From positions 1-24,452 of the IMG/VR virus record IMGVR_UViG_3300024057_000011: a DNA stretch of 24,452 bases, one strand, 5' to 3'. Below are positions 8,189-15,090 of this stretch, piece after piece. The position numbers and the translations under genes were made by a program. The notes below the pieces were generated by a model, which worked only from the letters and a program-made list of their open reading frames with translations, did no database searches and had not been told where the DNA came from. Numbering within the stretch: the first letter of the stretch is position 1; every line of letters starts with the position of its first letter. The DNA comes from a virus.

Positions 8189-8566
8189 TTATTGTGACAC
8201 CTTTTTCTTAGGCTTGTCACCCTTTTTCACAGACTCCTCCTCTAACCCCCTCAACTCATTGACGAACTCACGGGCTTTCTCCTCGTCCGCCATGATCGCA
8301 GCTTCCGGGTTTTGAATGCGATGGGCGATAGTAAGGAATCGAGCCAGAGCGCTCAAGCTACTCCAGAACACTCCAAGCTGCTCATTGTCATGCGACCCCG
8401 GAGCAGTGGAGCAAATAGTGATGTGCTTGTCCACAGAAACCGCACTATAGAAGTCGTCAATGCGTAGGCGATTAACAGTGCCATCAAGCAGACACTTCAC
8501 CTGATTCTCCAAACTGTCCTGCTTACTCAACACGGTTTTCCGCTCGGCGTTTAGTGCCTCTTTCAT
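8189..8566 (-). CDS. Hypothetical protein upstream of packaging genes
   Basis: This 125-residue, mixed helical protein begins MKEALNAERKTVLSKQDSLE and ends in a strongly charged tail (EEESVKKGDKPKKKVSQ). No membrane segment or known motif is visible. Its ATG overlaps the stop of the preceding gene (TAATG at 8564-8568), with GAGG 9 nt upstream, so the two are co-translated. I do not recognise a function. Confidence 0.55.
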   Translation of the reverse strand: MKEALNAERKTVLSKQDSLENQVKCLLDGTVNRLRIDDFYSAVSVDKHITICSTAPGSHDNEQLGVFWSSLSALARFLTIAHRIQNPEAAIMADEEKAREFVNELRGLEEESVKKGDKPKKKVSQ

Positions 8567-9087
8567 TAATTAATCCTCATTCCTGATTGCGGATTCTGCA
8601 CTCGGCTCTCTGTCTGCTTCATCCGAATGTCCGCGTTAGTAAGGTCTGTTTGGTGCTGGCGAATGATAGCTTCCAGGGCTTCCTGCCTGCGCTCTATGTT
8701 GTTGATCTTCACCTGTAGGTTTTGCAGCGAATTCAAATTTGGCTGGTCACTAAGAGGGGCAGTAAGGGGAAGTGCTCCAGGCACAACTAGCGGTATGCTC
8801 TCTCCGGGGGTGCCCGTATAGTCAGGGGTGTCACTACCTTCCGCTGGTGGCGGTCCCCCGAGTATGTCCGCAACAATAGACTGGTCTACCACTTTCGGTG
8901 GAGGAGGAGGCGGTGAGGGAATTGGTTCAGGGGGGGTGTCGCAACTAATAGTGAAGGGAGGTTGCTCGGGAATAGTCAACTTCTGGAGCACGTCAATGAG
9001 AACGTCAAGCTTCTGCTCTACTCCGTTACTCTCCGGCTTCTTTTTCGCCACCCTGCGCTTCGGGCTCTTCTTCTCCGTAGGACTCAT
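8566..9087 (-). CDS. Proline-rich linker plus coiled-coil protein
   Basis: A 173-residue protein in four parts. It has a Lys-rich start, a short helix (VEQKLDVLIDVLQKLTIPEQ), a Pro-rich linker with a run of six prolines (PSPPPPPPK), and a C-terminal coiled coil (NLQVKINNIERRQEALEAII). The frame also has an ATG at 9091-9093, but the SD GGAGG abuts that codon. It lies 6 nt before the ATG at 9085-9087, which is therefore the better start. Its shape suggests a tether or oligomeric scaffold between two partners. It could be a minor virion or packaging accessory protein. The family is unknown. Confidence 0.55.
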   Translation of the reverse strand: MSPTEKKSPKRRVAKKKPESNGVEQKLDVLIDVLQKLTIPEQPPFTISCDTPPEPIPSPPPPPPKVVDQSIVADILGGPPPAEGSDTPDYTGTPGESIPLVVPGALPLTAPLSDQPNLNSLQNLQVKINNIERRQEALEAIIRQHQTDLTNADIRMKQTESRVQNPQSGMRIN

Positions 9088-9382
9088 TGCCATCCTCCAA
9101 TCCTTGCAACACCCTCATTCCAAACGGTATCGCATCCATTCGCAATATATGATACAGCGTCTCCAACTCAACAGTGTTCCACGTCATCTTCTCCCGCCAA
9201 CCGTCCTTGTGGTTTTTGCGCCAAGACACATCAATCTTGAACACCGCATACGGCTTCCGGTCATAAACAGACTCATTGCGCCAACACTGAACACTCACTC
9301 CCCTCCTACCACCATCAACCCGCGTATACCATCTGCGCAACGGCTGCTCCGGCTCTAAGTCTGGATTGTATCTCTCCCCCAC
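9026..9382 (-). CDS. Hypothetical Trp/Arg-rich protein
   Basis: A 118-residue protein starting with GTG at 9380-9382, one base after the stop of the preceding gene. The central part (WRNESVYDRKPYAVFKIDVS and a KMTWNTVELETLYHIL helix) looks like a small alpha/beta fold. The last 25 residues are acidic and low complexity and overlap the next gene by about 60 nt. The SD is weak, so initiation probably depends on the upstream gene. No known motif is visible. Confidence 0.5.
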   Translation of the reverse strand: MGERYNPDLEPEQPLRRWYTRVDGGRRGVSVQCWRNESVYDRKPYAVFKIDVSWRKNHKDGWREKMTWNTVELETLYHILRMDAIPFGMRVLQGLEDGNESYGEEEPEAQGGEKEAGE

Positions 9383-9383
9383 G

Positions 9384-9641
9384 TCACACCGTCTTCAACG
9401 CCAAATACTCCTCCATCTCCGCCGTCAAGTCCTGCCGCGACGCTATGATCGGTCGCAATTTTCGCAGTAAGGAATCAGCCCTCTCCAACTTCAACTCCAC
9501 ACTCACTATCGGTATCGACGCCGATATGTCCTCGGTGAGTTCGTCAACAATCACCTCGTCAGGAGTAGCCCCCGCAATCTCAGTCACATCAGCAGCTAAT
9601 CCCACTTCACCAAACAACCCTTCCTTCTTCTTCTTCGCCAT
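9384..9641 (-). CDS. First gene of the leftward late unit, hypothetical
   Basis: An 85-residue acidic protein with a basic start (MAKKKKEGLFGEVGLAADVT) and an amphipathic helical C-terminus (ELKLERADSLLRKLRPIIAS). A good SD (GGGAGAG) lies 5 nt before the ATG. It is the first gene reached by leftward transcription from the 1.4-kb control region. No domain is recognised. It could be a small regulatory or assembly protein. Confidence 0.55.
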   Translation of the reverse strand: MAKKKKEGLFGEVGLAADVTEIAGATPDEVIVDELTEDISASIPIVSVELKLERADSLLRKLRPIIASRQDLTAEMEEYLALKTV

Positions 9642-9814
9642 GTCACTCTCCCACTTTCACCGTAACCGTCACTAGACACTTATCCACATACCACACTTAC
9701 ACACCACCGCGCACCACTTTTATCGTTTGCGAAAACACTAACTCCCTCATATAGATACATTCCCCCATGCTTCCACTCACCTTCTATCTGGGGTTTTGGT
9801 GAAAAATCATAGAC

Positions 9815-9837
9815 GGGGTATTAACGGGGAGGGAGGG
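9815..9837 (+). other. Putative G-quadruplex motif
   Basis: Four G runs fit the intramolecular quadruplex rule: GGGG, a 7-nt spacer, GGGG, A, GGG, A, GGG. The motif lies on the strand opposite to the late transcripts and about 175 nt upstream of the first late gene. It could affect transcription, replication or packaging. Only the motif is seen, not a function. Confidence 0.45.
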
Positions 9838-10165
9838 AGACATGCGCATTTCTTCACACTTCGTGACTCACACGGAAGGACTCGGCATTAGTGCCTCGAG
9901 GACCCCACCACCCACCAGCCCAGCACCACCAGGCATACGCAGCTAACACGGCAGTAAGGAAGAACCACGGCACGGCACACCCAACACTGCGGTAATATGT
10001 ATGTATATCGAGCACGCACGTCCGGGGCCTGGGGGGCAGTAGCCCACACGCTCACCGGCCGAACGCCAGACCACCCCACCTTATAGGGAGTAAGGAAGAT
10101 ATGTGAATACCCCAAAGCGCCATAAACGAGAACAAGGGCCCTCTCGCTGTCGGGCTCCATATTGA

Positions 10166-10185
10166 CCGATAACAAGACTTATCGG
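10166..10185. repeat. Inverted repeat, operator-like
   Basis: A perfect 7-bp inverted repeat, CCGATAA-(6 nt)-TTATCGG. The right arm overlaps the proposed -10 of a leftward promoter, a typical placement for a repressor site. It is too short and lacks the U run of a terminator. Confidence 0.5.
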
Positions 10186-10205
10186 ACATCACATAAGTTA
10201 CTCAA
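10178..10205 (-). promoter_or_regulatory. Leftward sigma70-like promoter for the late unit
   Basis: Read leftward, TTGAGT (10205-10200), a 16-nt spacer and GATAAG (10183-10178) give 4/6 matches to each consensus box. It points toward the late genes, with a long leader of about 530 nt, and its -10 lies in an inverted repeat. The boxes are moderate, so a phage activator or repressor may be involved. Confidence 0.3.
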
Positions 10206-10223
10206 TATTGTACCAAACGCTAA

Positions 10224-10236
10224 GTTACACTGTAAC
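10224..10236. repeat. GTTACACTGTAAC palindrome with flanking half-sites
   Basis: A 13-bp palindrome, GTTAC-ACT-GTAAC. Further half-sites occur nearby: GTTAC at 10197-10201 and TGTAAC at 10245-10250. The cluster lies 35-85 nt upstream of the rightward promoter-like sequence, so it could be a binding array for a phage regulator. Confidence 0.45.
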
Positions 10237-10282
10237 AACACATCTGTAACTGCCCGCACACACTGGCCTTCTCAGAAAGTAC

Positions 10283-10314
10283 TTGACAAGGTGGTTATCA
10301 ACAGTTCCTATATA
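10283..10314 (+). promoter_or_regulatory. Rightward promoter-like sequence
   Basis: A perfect -35 box TTGACA (10283-10288) is followed by an AT-rich CTATATAA segment. The best -10 (TATATA, 10309-10314) gives a 20-nt spacer, longer than ideal; shorter spacings give poorer -10 boxes. It points toward the early genes and lies just downstream of the GTTAC boxes. Confidence 0.4.
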
Positions 10315-10990
10315 ACCCATGAGGCTCGCTAAGACCCCACCTAAAGAGTCCCCTCCCAAGGCACAATCTAGAGTTAGTCGTTAGGATGAATACGTCCCGT
10401 TGGTAGTGATGTGGGTGTATGATGCAGTGTTAAAGCCCCCCAACAGCCAAGACTCATAGCCGCGGTGCCCTCACCTTGGCCTAGTCCTGCGGTGCAGTAG
10501 CTCCTCAGACTTAGTTAAAAATCAATATGCTTCGCGTTAATTAAGAAGATCTACGGTAGTATGTTAGAGCGAAGACCCAACAGCCCCATTAATGACGCGC
10601 CCGAACGCGAGTTCTCTTCTTGGCTCTATCTGTTCCACGATACTCATCATGTCGCTGGTTCTCCACCCCAAAACCCCACCACTCCCCCTCCTTGCTAATC
10701 CTTTCCATAAACAAAGCCTAATTGACAGTAAAAGAGGAATCGGGGCAATCCCTTACCCGCAAGTGGGGCGGTGAAACAAGCGAACTCCGCCATCAAGACC
10801 AAACAGACATCAAAAAACTATCTAACCAGGATTCCATAACCCCCGTCTAAGAGCCGACCTCCAAAGCAGTGGGCTAGCACCCGCAAGCAATTAAGTCTAT
10901 TCTGTGTAATTTGCACAAACGGTTATTAGTGGATGCCCCTACCAAATGTAATAAGTTTGTAACACCCCAATTATCTTCTTCCTTCCCCTG

Positions 10991-11004
10991 CTAGCATATG
11001 CTAG
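10991..11004. repeat. 14-bp perfect palindrome upstream of first early gene
   Basis: CTAGCATATGCTAG is self-complementary over 14 bp and ends 44 nt before the first early start codon. A perfect palindrome here suggests an operator for a dimeric regulator, such as the HTH protein encoded at 16874-17143. No terminator-type U run follows. Confidence 0.4.
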
Positions 11005-11048
11005 ACTGATACTAAGACAACAATACCAACTAGCAAAGGAAAAACGAC

Positions 11049-11258
11049 ATGAAATCAGACAACTGGAAAGACTATTATCTTTGTTCCCCCGAAGACATTC
11101 AAGCCGCTGTTACGAAAGACCGACTCCGCCCCGTGCTTATCAGATGCGGCAGCGGTCGCTTGACTTGCCCCGCTCAGGATGCACAACACTGGATTGACAT
11201 CATTAAACGTGAAGACAGCGACTATATTAGAGACGTTTCTTACCCCGCAGGCTACTAA
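11049..11258 (+). CDS. First early gene, hypothetical
   Basis: A 69-residue acidic/mixed protein starting MKSDNWKDYYLCSPEDIQAA. It has three cysteines (at about residues 12, 34 and 41) but no paired CxxC, and no membrane segment. It starts with the phage leader AAAGGAAAAACGACATG, which shows a strong SD and identifies the start. It is the first gene of the rightward unit and is followed by a short GC-rich hairpin (GGGGC-AGGT-GCCCC, about 11265-11278). No family is recognised. Very early small proteins of this kind often act on host proteins. Confidence 0.6.
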   Translation: MKSDNWKDYYLCSPEDIQAAVTKDRLRPVLIRCGSGRLTCPAQDAQHWIDIIKREDSDYIRDVSYPAGY

Positions 11259-11343
11259 CAACCGGGGCAGGTGCCCCACGCAGCGCAGGCAGTTCAGCTT
11301 GTGTTGCGCGGATCATCTAAACCAAACAACAAGGAAAAACGAC

Positions 11344-12321
11344 ATGCATGACATCGAAGAAAACAACGCATTCTACTTTGGCAAACCAGCTTGGCACGGC
11401 CTTGGAGTAACCTTGGAAGAGCACATCGACACACGCGAAGCTGCTTTGATTGCTTATGCTGGTAGACACTTAATCGAGCTTGAGCTTAAAGCGCACCTCG
11501 AAGACACCGACGAAACAATGGACATAGACACACACAAAGCTATTGTCCGTTCAGACGGCGAGCTTTTAGGCGTGGTTGGCAGCGGCTACACTCTGATACA
11601 ACCGGAAGAAGCTTTTGATTTCTTCCAACCGTGGCTTGATTCGGGCCTTGTAACCCTGGAAGCAGGCGGCAGTCTAAGAAACGGCACCCGACTTTGGGCA
11701 CTTGCTGCAATCAAAAACAGTGAAGAGCCTATTGTGGGCAACGACACCGTGAAAAGTTACTGCTTAGTTTACACCAGCTTTGACGGCAGCCTAGCACACG
11801 GCATCGGACAAACTAATGTCAGAGTAGTTTGCAACAACACGCTCCAATTTGCAGACCAAATAGACGCTGATTCTATTGTCCGCTTCAAACACACCAAAAA
11901 CCTGAAATCACGCATTGACAACGTTAAGCAGGACATCGACCGGAGGTTAGCAAAACACCACAACTCAGTATTAATGTATCGCCAACTTGCAGAGAAAAAG
12001 ATGGAGCGCAAAGAACAAGAGCTTTACATTGAAGATGTCTTTATCACCAAGCAGATGAAGGAAAAAGCAATCGAAGAGAAAAAACCCATATCCACAAAAA
12101 CGCTCAATAAAGTTCAAACGGTTCAAGACTTGATCGACAATCAAAGAGGGCTTGAGCTTGTGCCAGCCACACGTGAAACAGCTTGGCAGGCATACAACGC
12201 AGTAACCGAATACCTAACCCACGACGCTGGAAACGGCGACGACTCACGACTAAATGCACAATGGTTTGGAGGAAACCGAGCAGTAAACAGCAGAGCTTTA
12301 GAACTTGCACTGGCCGCATAA
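11344..12321 (+). CDS. DUF932 phage/plasmid-like protein
   Basis: A 325-residue protein matching the DUF932 (TIGR03299 phage/plasmid) family by its opening (NAFYFGKPAWHGLGVTLEEH), the HKAIVRSDGELLGVVGSGYT block, the VRVVCNNTLQ motif near residue 185 and a helical basic C-terminal half. Family members are common early genes of phages and plasmids; their biochemistry is not settled. The frame extends upstream, but the ATG at 11344 follows the conserved leader AAGGAAAAACGAC and gives the family-typical N-terminus, so it is preferred. Confidence 0.85.
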   Translation: MHDIEENNAFYFGKPAWHGLGVTLEEHIDTREAALIAYAGRHLIELELKAHLEDTDETMDIDTHKAIVRSDGELLGVVGSGYTLIQPEEAFDFFQPWLDSGLVTLEAGGSLRNGTRLWALAAIKNSEEPIVGNDTVKSYCLVYTSFDGSLAHGIGQTNVRVVCNNTLQFADQIDADSIVRFKHTKNLKSRIDNVKQDIDRRLAKHHNSVLMYRQLAEKKMERKEQELYIEDVFITKQMKEKAIEEKKPISTKTLNKVQTVQDLIDNQRGLELVPATRETAWQAYNAVTEYLTHDAGNGDDSRLNAQWFGGNRAVNSRALELALAA

Positions 12322-12335
12322 CAACAAAGGAAATC

Positions 12336-12617
12336 ATGGACTTCGCACAAGCACTCAAAGCAAAAAACGACAAAGTATCGGCACAGCTTGACCAATCCAG
12401 GCCAACACCGAAGACAGCTCCACAACCACCGGCACCACCCACGCCGCCAGTTTTGGAGGTAGCTAAACCAGAAACCACGGAAGTAAACGAAACAGCACAA
12501 TTCAAGCTATTCAAACGGCAATGTCAGGAAATACAGGCAGAACTCGACATCGACCTCGCAGACCTTGCATTGCTAGCCGTTCAAGCACTACACATCAAAG
12601 TATTTATGCGCCACTAG
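12336..12617 (+). CDS. Small protein with proline-rich linker
   Basis: A 93-residue protein. It has an N-terminal helix (MDFAQALKAKNDKVSAQLDQ), a Pro-rich linker (residues about 26-45, containing PQPPAPPTPP) and a C-terminal amphipathic helical region (FKLFKRQCQEIQAELDIDLA). The ATG follows AACAAAGGAAATC, the leader seen in this operon, 14 nt after the DUF932 stop. No family is recognised. The two-helix and linker layout suggests a protein-interaction role, perhaps with its DUF932 neighbour. Confidence 0.6.
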   Translation: MDFAQALKAKNDKVSAQLDQSRPTPKTAPQPPAPPTPPVLEVAKPETTEVNETAQFKLFKRQCQEIQAELDIDLADLALLAVQALHIKVFMRH

Positions 12618-12630
12618 TCGCAAAAATTAC

Positions 12631-12670
12631 GGGTGAGCACTTTCACGGGAGAGTGTTCCCCGCAGTTTTT
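12631..12670 (+). terminator. Hairpin followed by T run
   Basis: An AGCACT/AGTGTT stem with an outer GGG/CCC extension across a 2-nt bulge precedes CCGCAGTTTTT (T run 12666-12670). It could be a weak intrinsic terminator or RNA-stability hairpin between two early genes. Confidence 0.35.
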
Positions 12671-12698
12671 AAGACAACAAACAACGAAGGAAACGACA

Positions 12699-12899
12699 AT
12701 GTTAGCAATCCAGAATCTATTTTTGCGCCGCTTGCACCAGCTTCCGACGCGCTTCATCCTGGACGCCATAGAACACACCAATCACACAAACCCGCTCTTC
12801 AACATTTTATCTGAAGAGTTAAGCGCACGTGACAAAATCGGCGACCCAGAACACTTTGCAACCGTGATTCAGTATTACGCCGCTGAGGTGAGCCCATGA
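12699..12899 (+). CDS. Small hypothetical early protein
   Basis: A 66-residue protein (MLAIQNLFLRRLHQLPTRFI, then a helical acidic C-terminus). The start is set by the leader AACAACGAAGGAAACGACAATG, nearly the same as at 13092. The N-terminal helix is amphipathic with several Arg residues. Its stop overlaps the next ATG (ATGA). No family is recognised. Confidence 0.55.
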   Translation: MLAIQNLFLRRLHQLPTRFILDAIEHTNHTNPLFNILSEELSARDKIGDPEHFATVIQYYAAEVSP

Positions 12900-13072
12900 G
12901 TGATAAACTAATTCAGATCCCTTGCCCTTGCTGCAAACAATATTTCTCAATCTCACTCGAATATAAGCAAGCGCAGAATAAACAGAAACGCAAGCCACTT
13001 TGCCAGACATGCACAATCCGCCCAATTTACGAACCAATTCCGCGCCTAGGGCAAGCGCACTATACCCACTGA
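12896..13072 (+). CDS. Small zinc-ribbon protein
   Basis: A 58-residue protein starting MSDKLIQIPCPCCKQYF. It has two CxxC knuckles (Cys10/Cys13 and Cys36/Cys39) separated by a basic helix (YKQAQNKQKRKP), a one-zinc ribbon. Its ATG overlaps the stop of the preceding gene (ATGA), so it is translationally coupled. Such tiny ribbons usually bind nucleic acid or a protein partner. The target is unknown. Confidence 0.6.
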   Translation: MSDKLIQIPCPCCKQYFSISLEYKQAQNKQKRKPLCQTCTIRPIYEPIPRLGQAHYTH

Positions 13073-13091
13073 ACAACGAAGGAAAACGACA

Positions 13092-13412
13092 ATGTTCATT
13101 CAAATACCCGAACACCTAACCATCGAAGACAACGCAGCAGAGCAACTCGATAAATGCCAAAAATACCTACTCGAACAACCAAAAGAACAACGCGACGACC
13201 TAACTAGAAGCCTAAACCAAGGACTCAAACAACTAGGAAACCTCAAAGCAACGCTTTACAAAGACTTTGCCCCACTATCATTTGGTTTCGGCGACTGCGG
13301 CTTTGTTGGGGGACTCATTTTCCACGGACAAATCGACGGATACGGCAGCGGCGCCGCACCAACCTTCTCATGCACCCTAACACCCGTAAACGGCTGGAGC
13401 ATTCACACCTAA
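13092..13412 (+). CDS. Conserved-type early phage protein
   Basis: A 106-residue protein with a helical N-terminal half (residues 1-55). The C-terminal half is Gly-rich and beta-type (FAPLSFGFGDCGFVGGLIFH, then CTLTPVNGWSIHT). The C-terminal pattern recalls a domain in other phage and plasmid early proteins, often near DUF932 genes, but I cannot name it. The leader ACGAAGGAAAACGACAATG sets the start. A GNRA-type hairpin follows the stop. Confidence 0.6.
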   Translation: MFIQIPEHLTIEDNAAEQLDKCQKYLLEQPKEQRDDLTRSLNQGLKQLGNLKATLYKDFAPLSFGFGDCGFVGGLIFHGQIDGYGSGAAPTFSCTLTPVNGWSIHT

Positions 13413-13418
13413 CAATCC

Positions 13419-13434
13419 GGGGGAGAAATCCCCC
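13419..13434 (+). terminator. GAAA-loop hairpin after an early gene
   Basis: GGGGGA-GAAA-TCCCCC gives a 6-bp stem with a stable GNRA tetraloop, 7 nt after the stop at 13412. The downstream U run is poor (CAATCTTAAA), so protection of the mRNA 3' end or partial termination is more likely than full termination. Confidence 0.4.
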
Positions 13435-13494
13435 AATCTTAAACTAAAGGAAAAAACCCAAACCCTATGAACGGGAGCAATAAAGGAAAACGAC

Positions 13495-13956
13495 ATGCTA
13501 AACGAATACGAGCAGCAAGCTAATAACTTCTGCCGCAAACACAACGCAACCATTGTTTTTGACTTAATCGCCGTGTTTGCTGACCCGAACCTTAAACCGT
13601 ATATAGGGGAATATCGTTCCGGTAAAACCGAGCGTGTGTTGATGAAGCGCTGTAAATACCTCTGTACGATTAATCGAGGCGAGAAGAAAGAAACATTCGA
13701 GTTTACGAACTCAGCCTTTCATGAAATCAGGCCGATCAGGGGCCAGTGGATGAAAAAAAGAGAACCTACTGCCTACGACATCCTAGCATGCTTACAAGAC
13801 CATGACCCAGGCGACTTTGAAGAGTTTTGCTGCGACTACGGATATAACACCGACAGCAAAAAGCACACAGAAACATACTTGGCCGTGAGAACTGAATACT
13901 CTAAAGTCCTCCGCTTGTTCCATGATGTAATGGAAGAACTGCGAGAGATAACATAA
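13495..13956 (+). CDS. Conserved phage protein with AYDxLxCLxxxDPGxFE motif
   Basis: A 153-residue protein. The second half (TAYDILACLQDHDPGDFEEF, a CCDYGYNTDSKK segment and an EYSKVLRLFHDVMEELREIT end) matches a family widespread in phage early regions and plasmids, often annotated only as hypothetical. The N-terminal half carries a basic patch. The leader TAAAGGAAAACGACATG marks the start. Its stop overlaps the next start (TAATG). Its biochemical role is unknown. Confidence 0.7.
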   Translation: MLNEYEQQANNFCRKHNATIVFDLIAVFADPNLKPYIGEYRSGKTERVLMKRCKYLCTINRGEKKETFEFTNSAFHEIRPIRGQWMKKREPTAYDILACLQDHDPGDFEEFCCDYGYNTDSKKHTETYLAVRTEYSKVLRLFHDVMEELREIT

Positions 13957-14225
13957 TGAGCAAACGCAAACGACAACGCCGCCGCAGTTACCCAGCATAC
14001 CCAGGGCAACCCGGCATAATACAAATCCGAATCGATTACCTATTCGGCGCCATCGCAACCATACCAGCATGCGACAACGCTAAACATTTTGCTGCCATTG
14101 CGGGCACGAAAGGATTGACAGAGAAAACACTACAACTCGCCGAGCAATTAGGCTTTGAAATTATGAACCTCAGTGAACAATGGGAGGAACCGAAAGCAGA
14201 CAATTACGCGGGAATGAACTACTAA
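13956..14225 (+). CDS. Basic small protein, hypothetical
   Basis: An 89-residue protein with a very basic N-terminus (MSKRKRQRRRSYPAYPGQPG) and a helical C-terminal part (KGLTEKTLQLAEQLGFEIMN). It is coupled to the preceding gene by TAATG at 13954-13958. The basic arm could bind RNA or DNA. No family is recognised. Confidence 0.55.
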   Translation: MSKRKRQRRRSYPAYPGQPGIIQIRIDYLFGAIATIPACDNAKHFAAIAGTKGLTEKTLQLAEQLGFEIMNLSEQWEEPKADNYAGMNY

Positions 14226-14246
14226 CAACAACGAGGGAAACAACTT

Positions 14247-14570
14247 ATGATCCTAGCATTTACACTAGACATGCCGAACGTGGGTAGTTGGAACGGTAAA
14301 TGGTCTGGAGAAGGAGCAGGCTACCACTTGACGAGAAGCTTCCACGGGAAGCAGGGAATAATAACGGCAACCAAGCTACTCACTAACAGCCCATTTCACT
14401 ACTCATGGAACGATGGCTGGTCTACTCGCATTAACGTAAGGGAAGTAAAGAGCAATGAAGCAGCAAAGCTTCGCAGGAAATCGTGCGGCTTTAGTGGGTA
14501 CGATTGGATGGTTACCTCGCTATGTAAAGAAATTCCAATAGAGGACAAACCAAATATCCAGACTAATTAG
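14247..14570 (+). CDS. Conserved phage protein (MPNVGSWNGKWSG family)
   Basis: A 107-residue protein whose opening (MILAFTLDMPNVGSWNGKWS), central FHYSWNDGWSTRINVREV and GFSGYDWMV motifs match a small protein found in many unrelated phages and plasmids, function unknown. It is Trp- and Gly-rich and looks like a compact beta fold. The leader ACAACGAGGGAAACAACTTATG follows the operon pattern. Confidence 0.7.
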   Translation: MILAFTLDMPNVGSWNGKWSGEGAGYHLTRSFHGKQGIITATKLLTNSPFHYSWNDGWSTRINVREVKSNEAAKLRRKSCGFSGYDWMVTSLCKEIPIEDKPNIQTN

Positions 14571-14600
14571 GTTTTACTAACATAACAAAGGGACAACAAC

Positions 14601-14813
14601 ATGGAAATAGCACAATGGATTATTATCGTCCTTCTAATGTGGGCTATAGGGGCCATATTCGCCGCATGTGCCGTCGTGACACCGGGGGGATATTCGGCAA
14701 TCGTGGCGCCGCAAGCAGTACATGAGCTTTACGTGACGCCTCCAATGGACGCATACACACAAGCAGAACGCCGCAGGCTAGGCGCAGTAATAGCCCGGAG
14801 GAACCGTGATTGA
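14601..14813 (+). CDS. Small single-span membrane protein
   Basis: A 70-residue protein with one hydrophobic segment at residues 5-27 (QWIIIVLLMWAIGAIFAACA) and a soluble C-terminus ending in basic residues (RRRLGAVIARRNRD). There is no positive charge before the segment and the lipobox fit is poor, so a plain membrane anchor is more likely than a lipoprotein. The leader AACAAAGGGACAACAACATG gives the start. It overlaps the next small membrane gene by 8 nt. The two may act together, for instance in host envelope takeover. Confidence 0.6.
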   Translation: MEIAQWIIIVLLMWAIGAIFAACAVVTPGGYSAIVAPQAVHELYVTPPMDAYTQAERRRLGAVIARRNRD

Positions 14814-14982
14814 GAAAACCAAACGAGCGCTTCTGTGGATTATCGCAGTTCCCGCAGCAGTAATGATAATTCAACTATCAGGGATTGCGCTTTATATCCT
14901 CGCGGTTCAGTCCTTCACCTCGATGGAGCCCTTGTGCCGGGTCGAGAGCATTACGTACAAGGATTCACAAGTTGTTGATTGA
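14806..14982 (+). CDS. Tiny membrane protein, GTG start
   Basis: A 58-residue protein, MIEKTKRALLWIIAVPAAVM and on, with a basic N-terminus and a hydrophobic span at about residues 8-35, followed by a short soluble tail. A strong SD (GGAGG, 4 nt before GTG) supports the start although the gene is very short. It overlaps the previous membrane gene by 8 nt. It is the last gene before a strong promoter. Function is unknown. Confidence 0.55.
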   Translation: MIEKTKRALLWIIAVPAAVMIIQLSGIALYILAVQSFTSMEPLCRVESITYKDSQVVD

Positions 14983-15008
14983 CCAAGCTAGCGCCGGGCT
15001 GCTACAAT
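14979..15008 (+). promoter_or_regulatory. Strong sigma70-like promoter
   Basis: TTGACC (14979-14984), an 18-nt spacer and TACAAT (15003-15008) give 4/6 and 5/6 consensus matches. Transcription would start near 15015 and read into the second early gene cluster. It overlaps the end of the preceding membrane gene. Confidence 0.6.
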
Positions 15009-15052
15009 ATTCTAGCGGTCCGGTATTCTTGCGCTAAGACGCTAAACCGTAG

Positions 15053-15090
15053 GGGGCGGGTGAGACACAAGGCACCCAGCCCCGCTTTTT
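15053..15090 (+). terminator. Promoter-proximal terminator or attenuator hairpin
   Basis: The stem GGGGC-GGGTG (15053-15062) pairs with CACCC-A-GCCCC (15073-15083, one bulged A) around a 10-nt loop and is followed by GCTTTTT (T run 15086-15090), a classical intrinsic terminator. It lies only about 40 nt after the predicted transcription start. A second hairpin, GGGGG-TGGT-CCCCC, follows at about 15099-15112. It may attenuate the downstream operon or end a small RNA of about 75 nt. Confidence 0.55.

Larger units (their letters stand above)
9642..11048. other. 1.4-kb gene-free control region between divergent units
   Basis: No convincing gene lies here. The open frames present lack SDs and have odd compositions. 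What can be seen: a G-quadruplex motif (9815-9837), C-rich stretches (about 9897-9935 and 10020-10080), an inverted repeat overlapping a leftward promoter-like sequence (10166-10205), GTTAC/GTAAC boxes (10197-10250), a rightward promoter-like sequence (10283-10314), an AT-rich patch (about 10514-10545), and a 14-bp palindrome just before the first early gene. It probably holds the main promoters and operators for both arms. A packaging site or second origin is also possible. Confidence 0.6.

Noticed and set aside
10082-10090. TATAGGGAG, resembling the T7 RNA polymerase promoter core
   Set aside because: Only the core matches, the upstream recognition part does not, no second copy was noticed and no phage RNA polymerase gene is in the window.
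9888-10175. A 95-codon minus-strand open frame in the gene-free region
   Set aside because: It starts with TTG, or ATG at 10160, without an SD. The product is unusually rich in Val, Trp, Cys and Tyr with no domain, and the frame is likely chance in C-rich DNA.
10592-10774. A 60-codon plus-strand open frame in the gene-free region
   Set aside because: No SD, no match to the operon leader and a composition unlike neighbouring genes.
14601-14982. Overlapping small membrane genes considered as an Rz/Rz1 spanin pair
   Set aside because: The second protein has no lipobox or proline-rich mature part, the overlap is only 8 nt and no lysis gene is adjacent.
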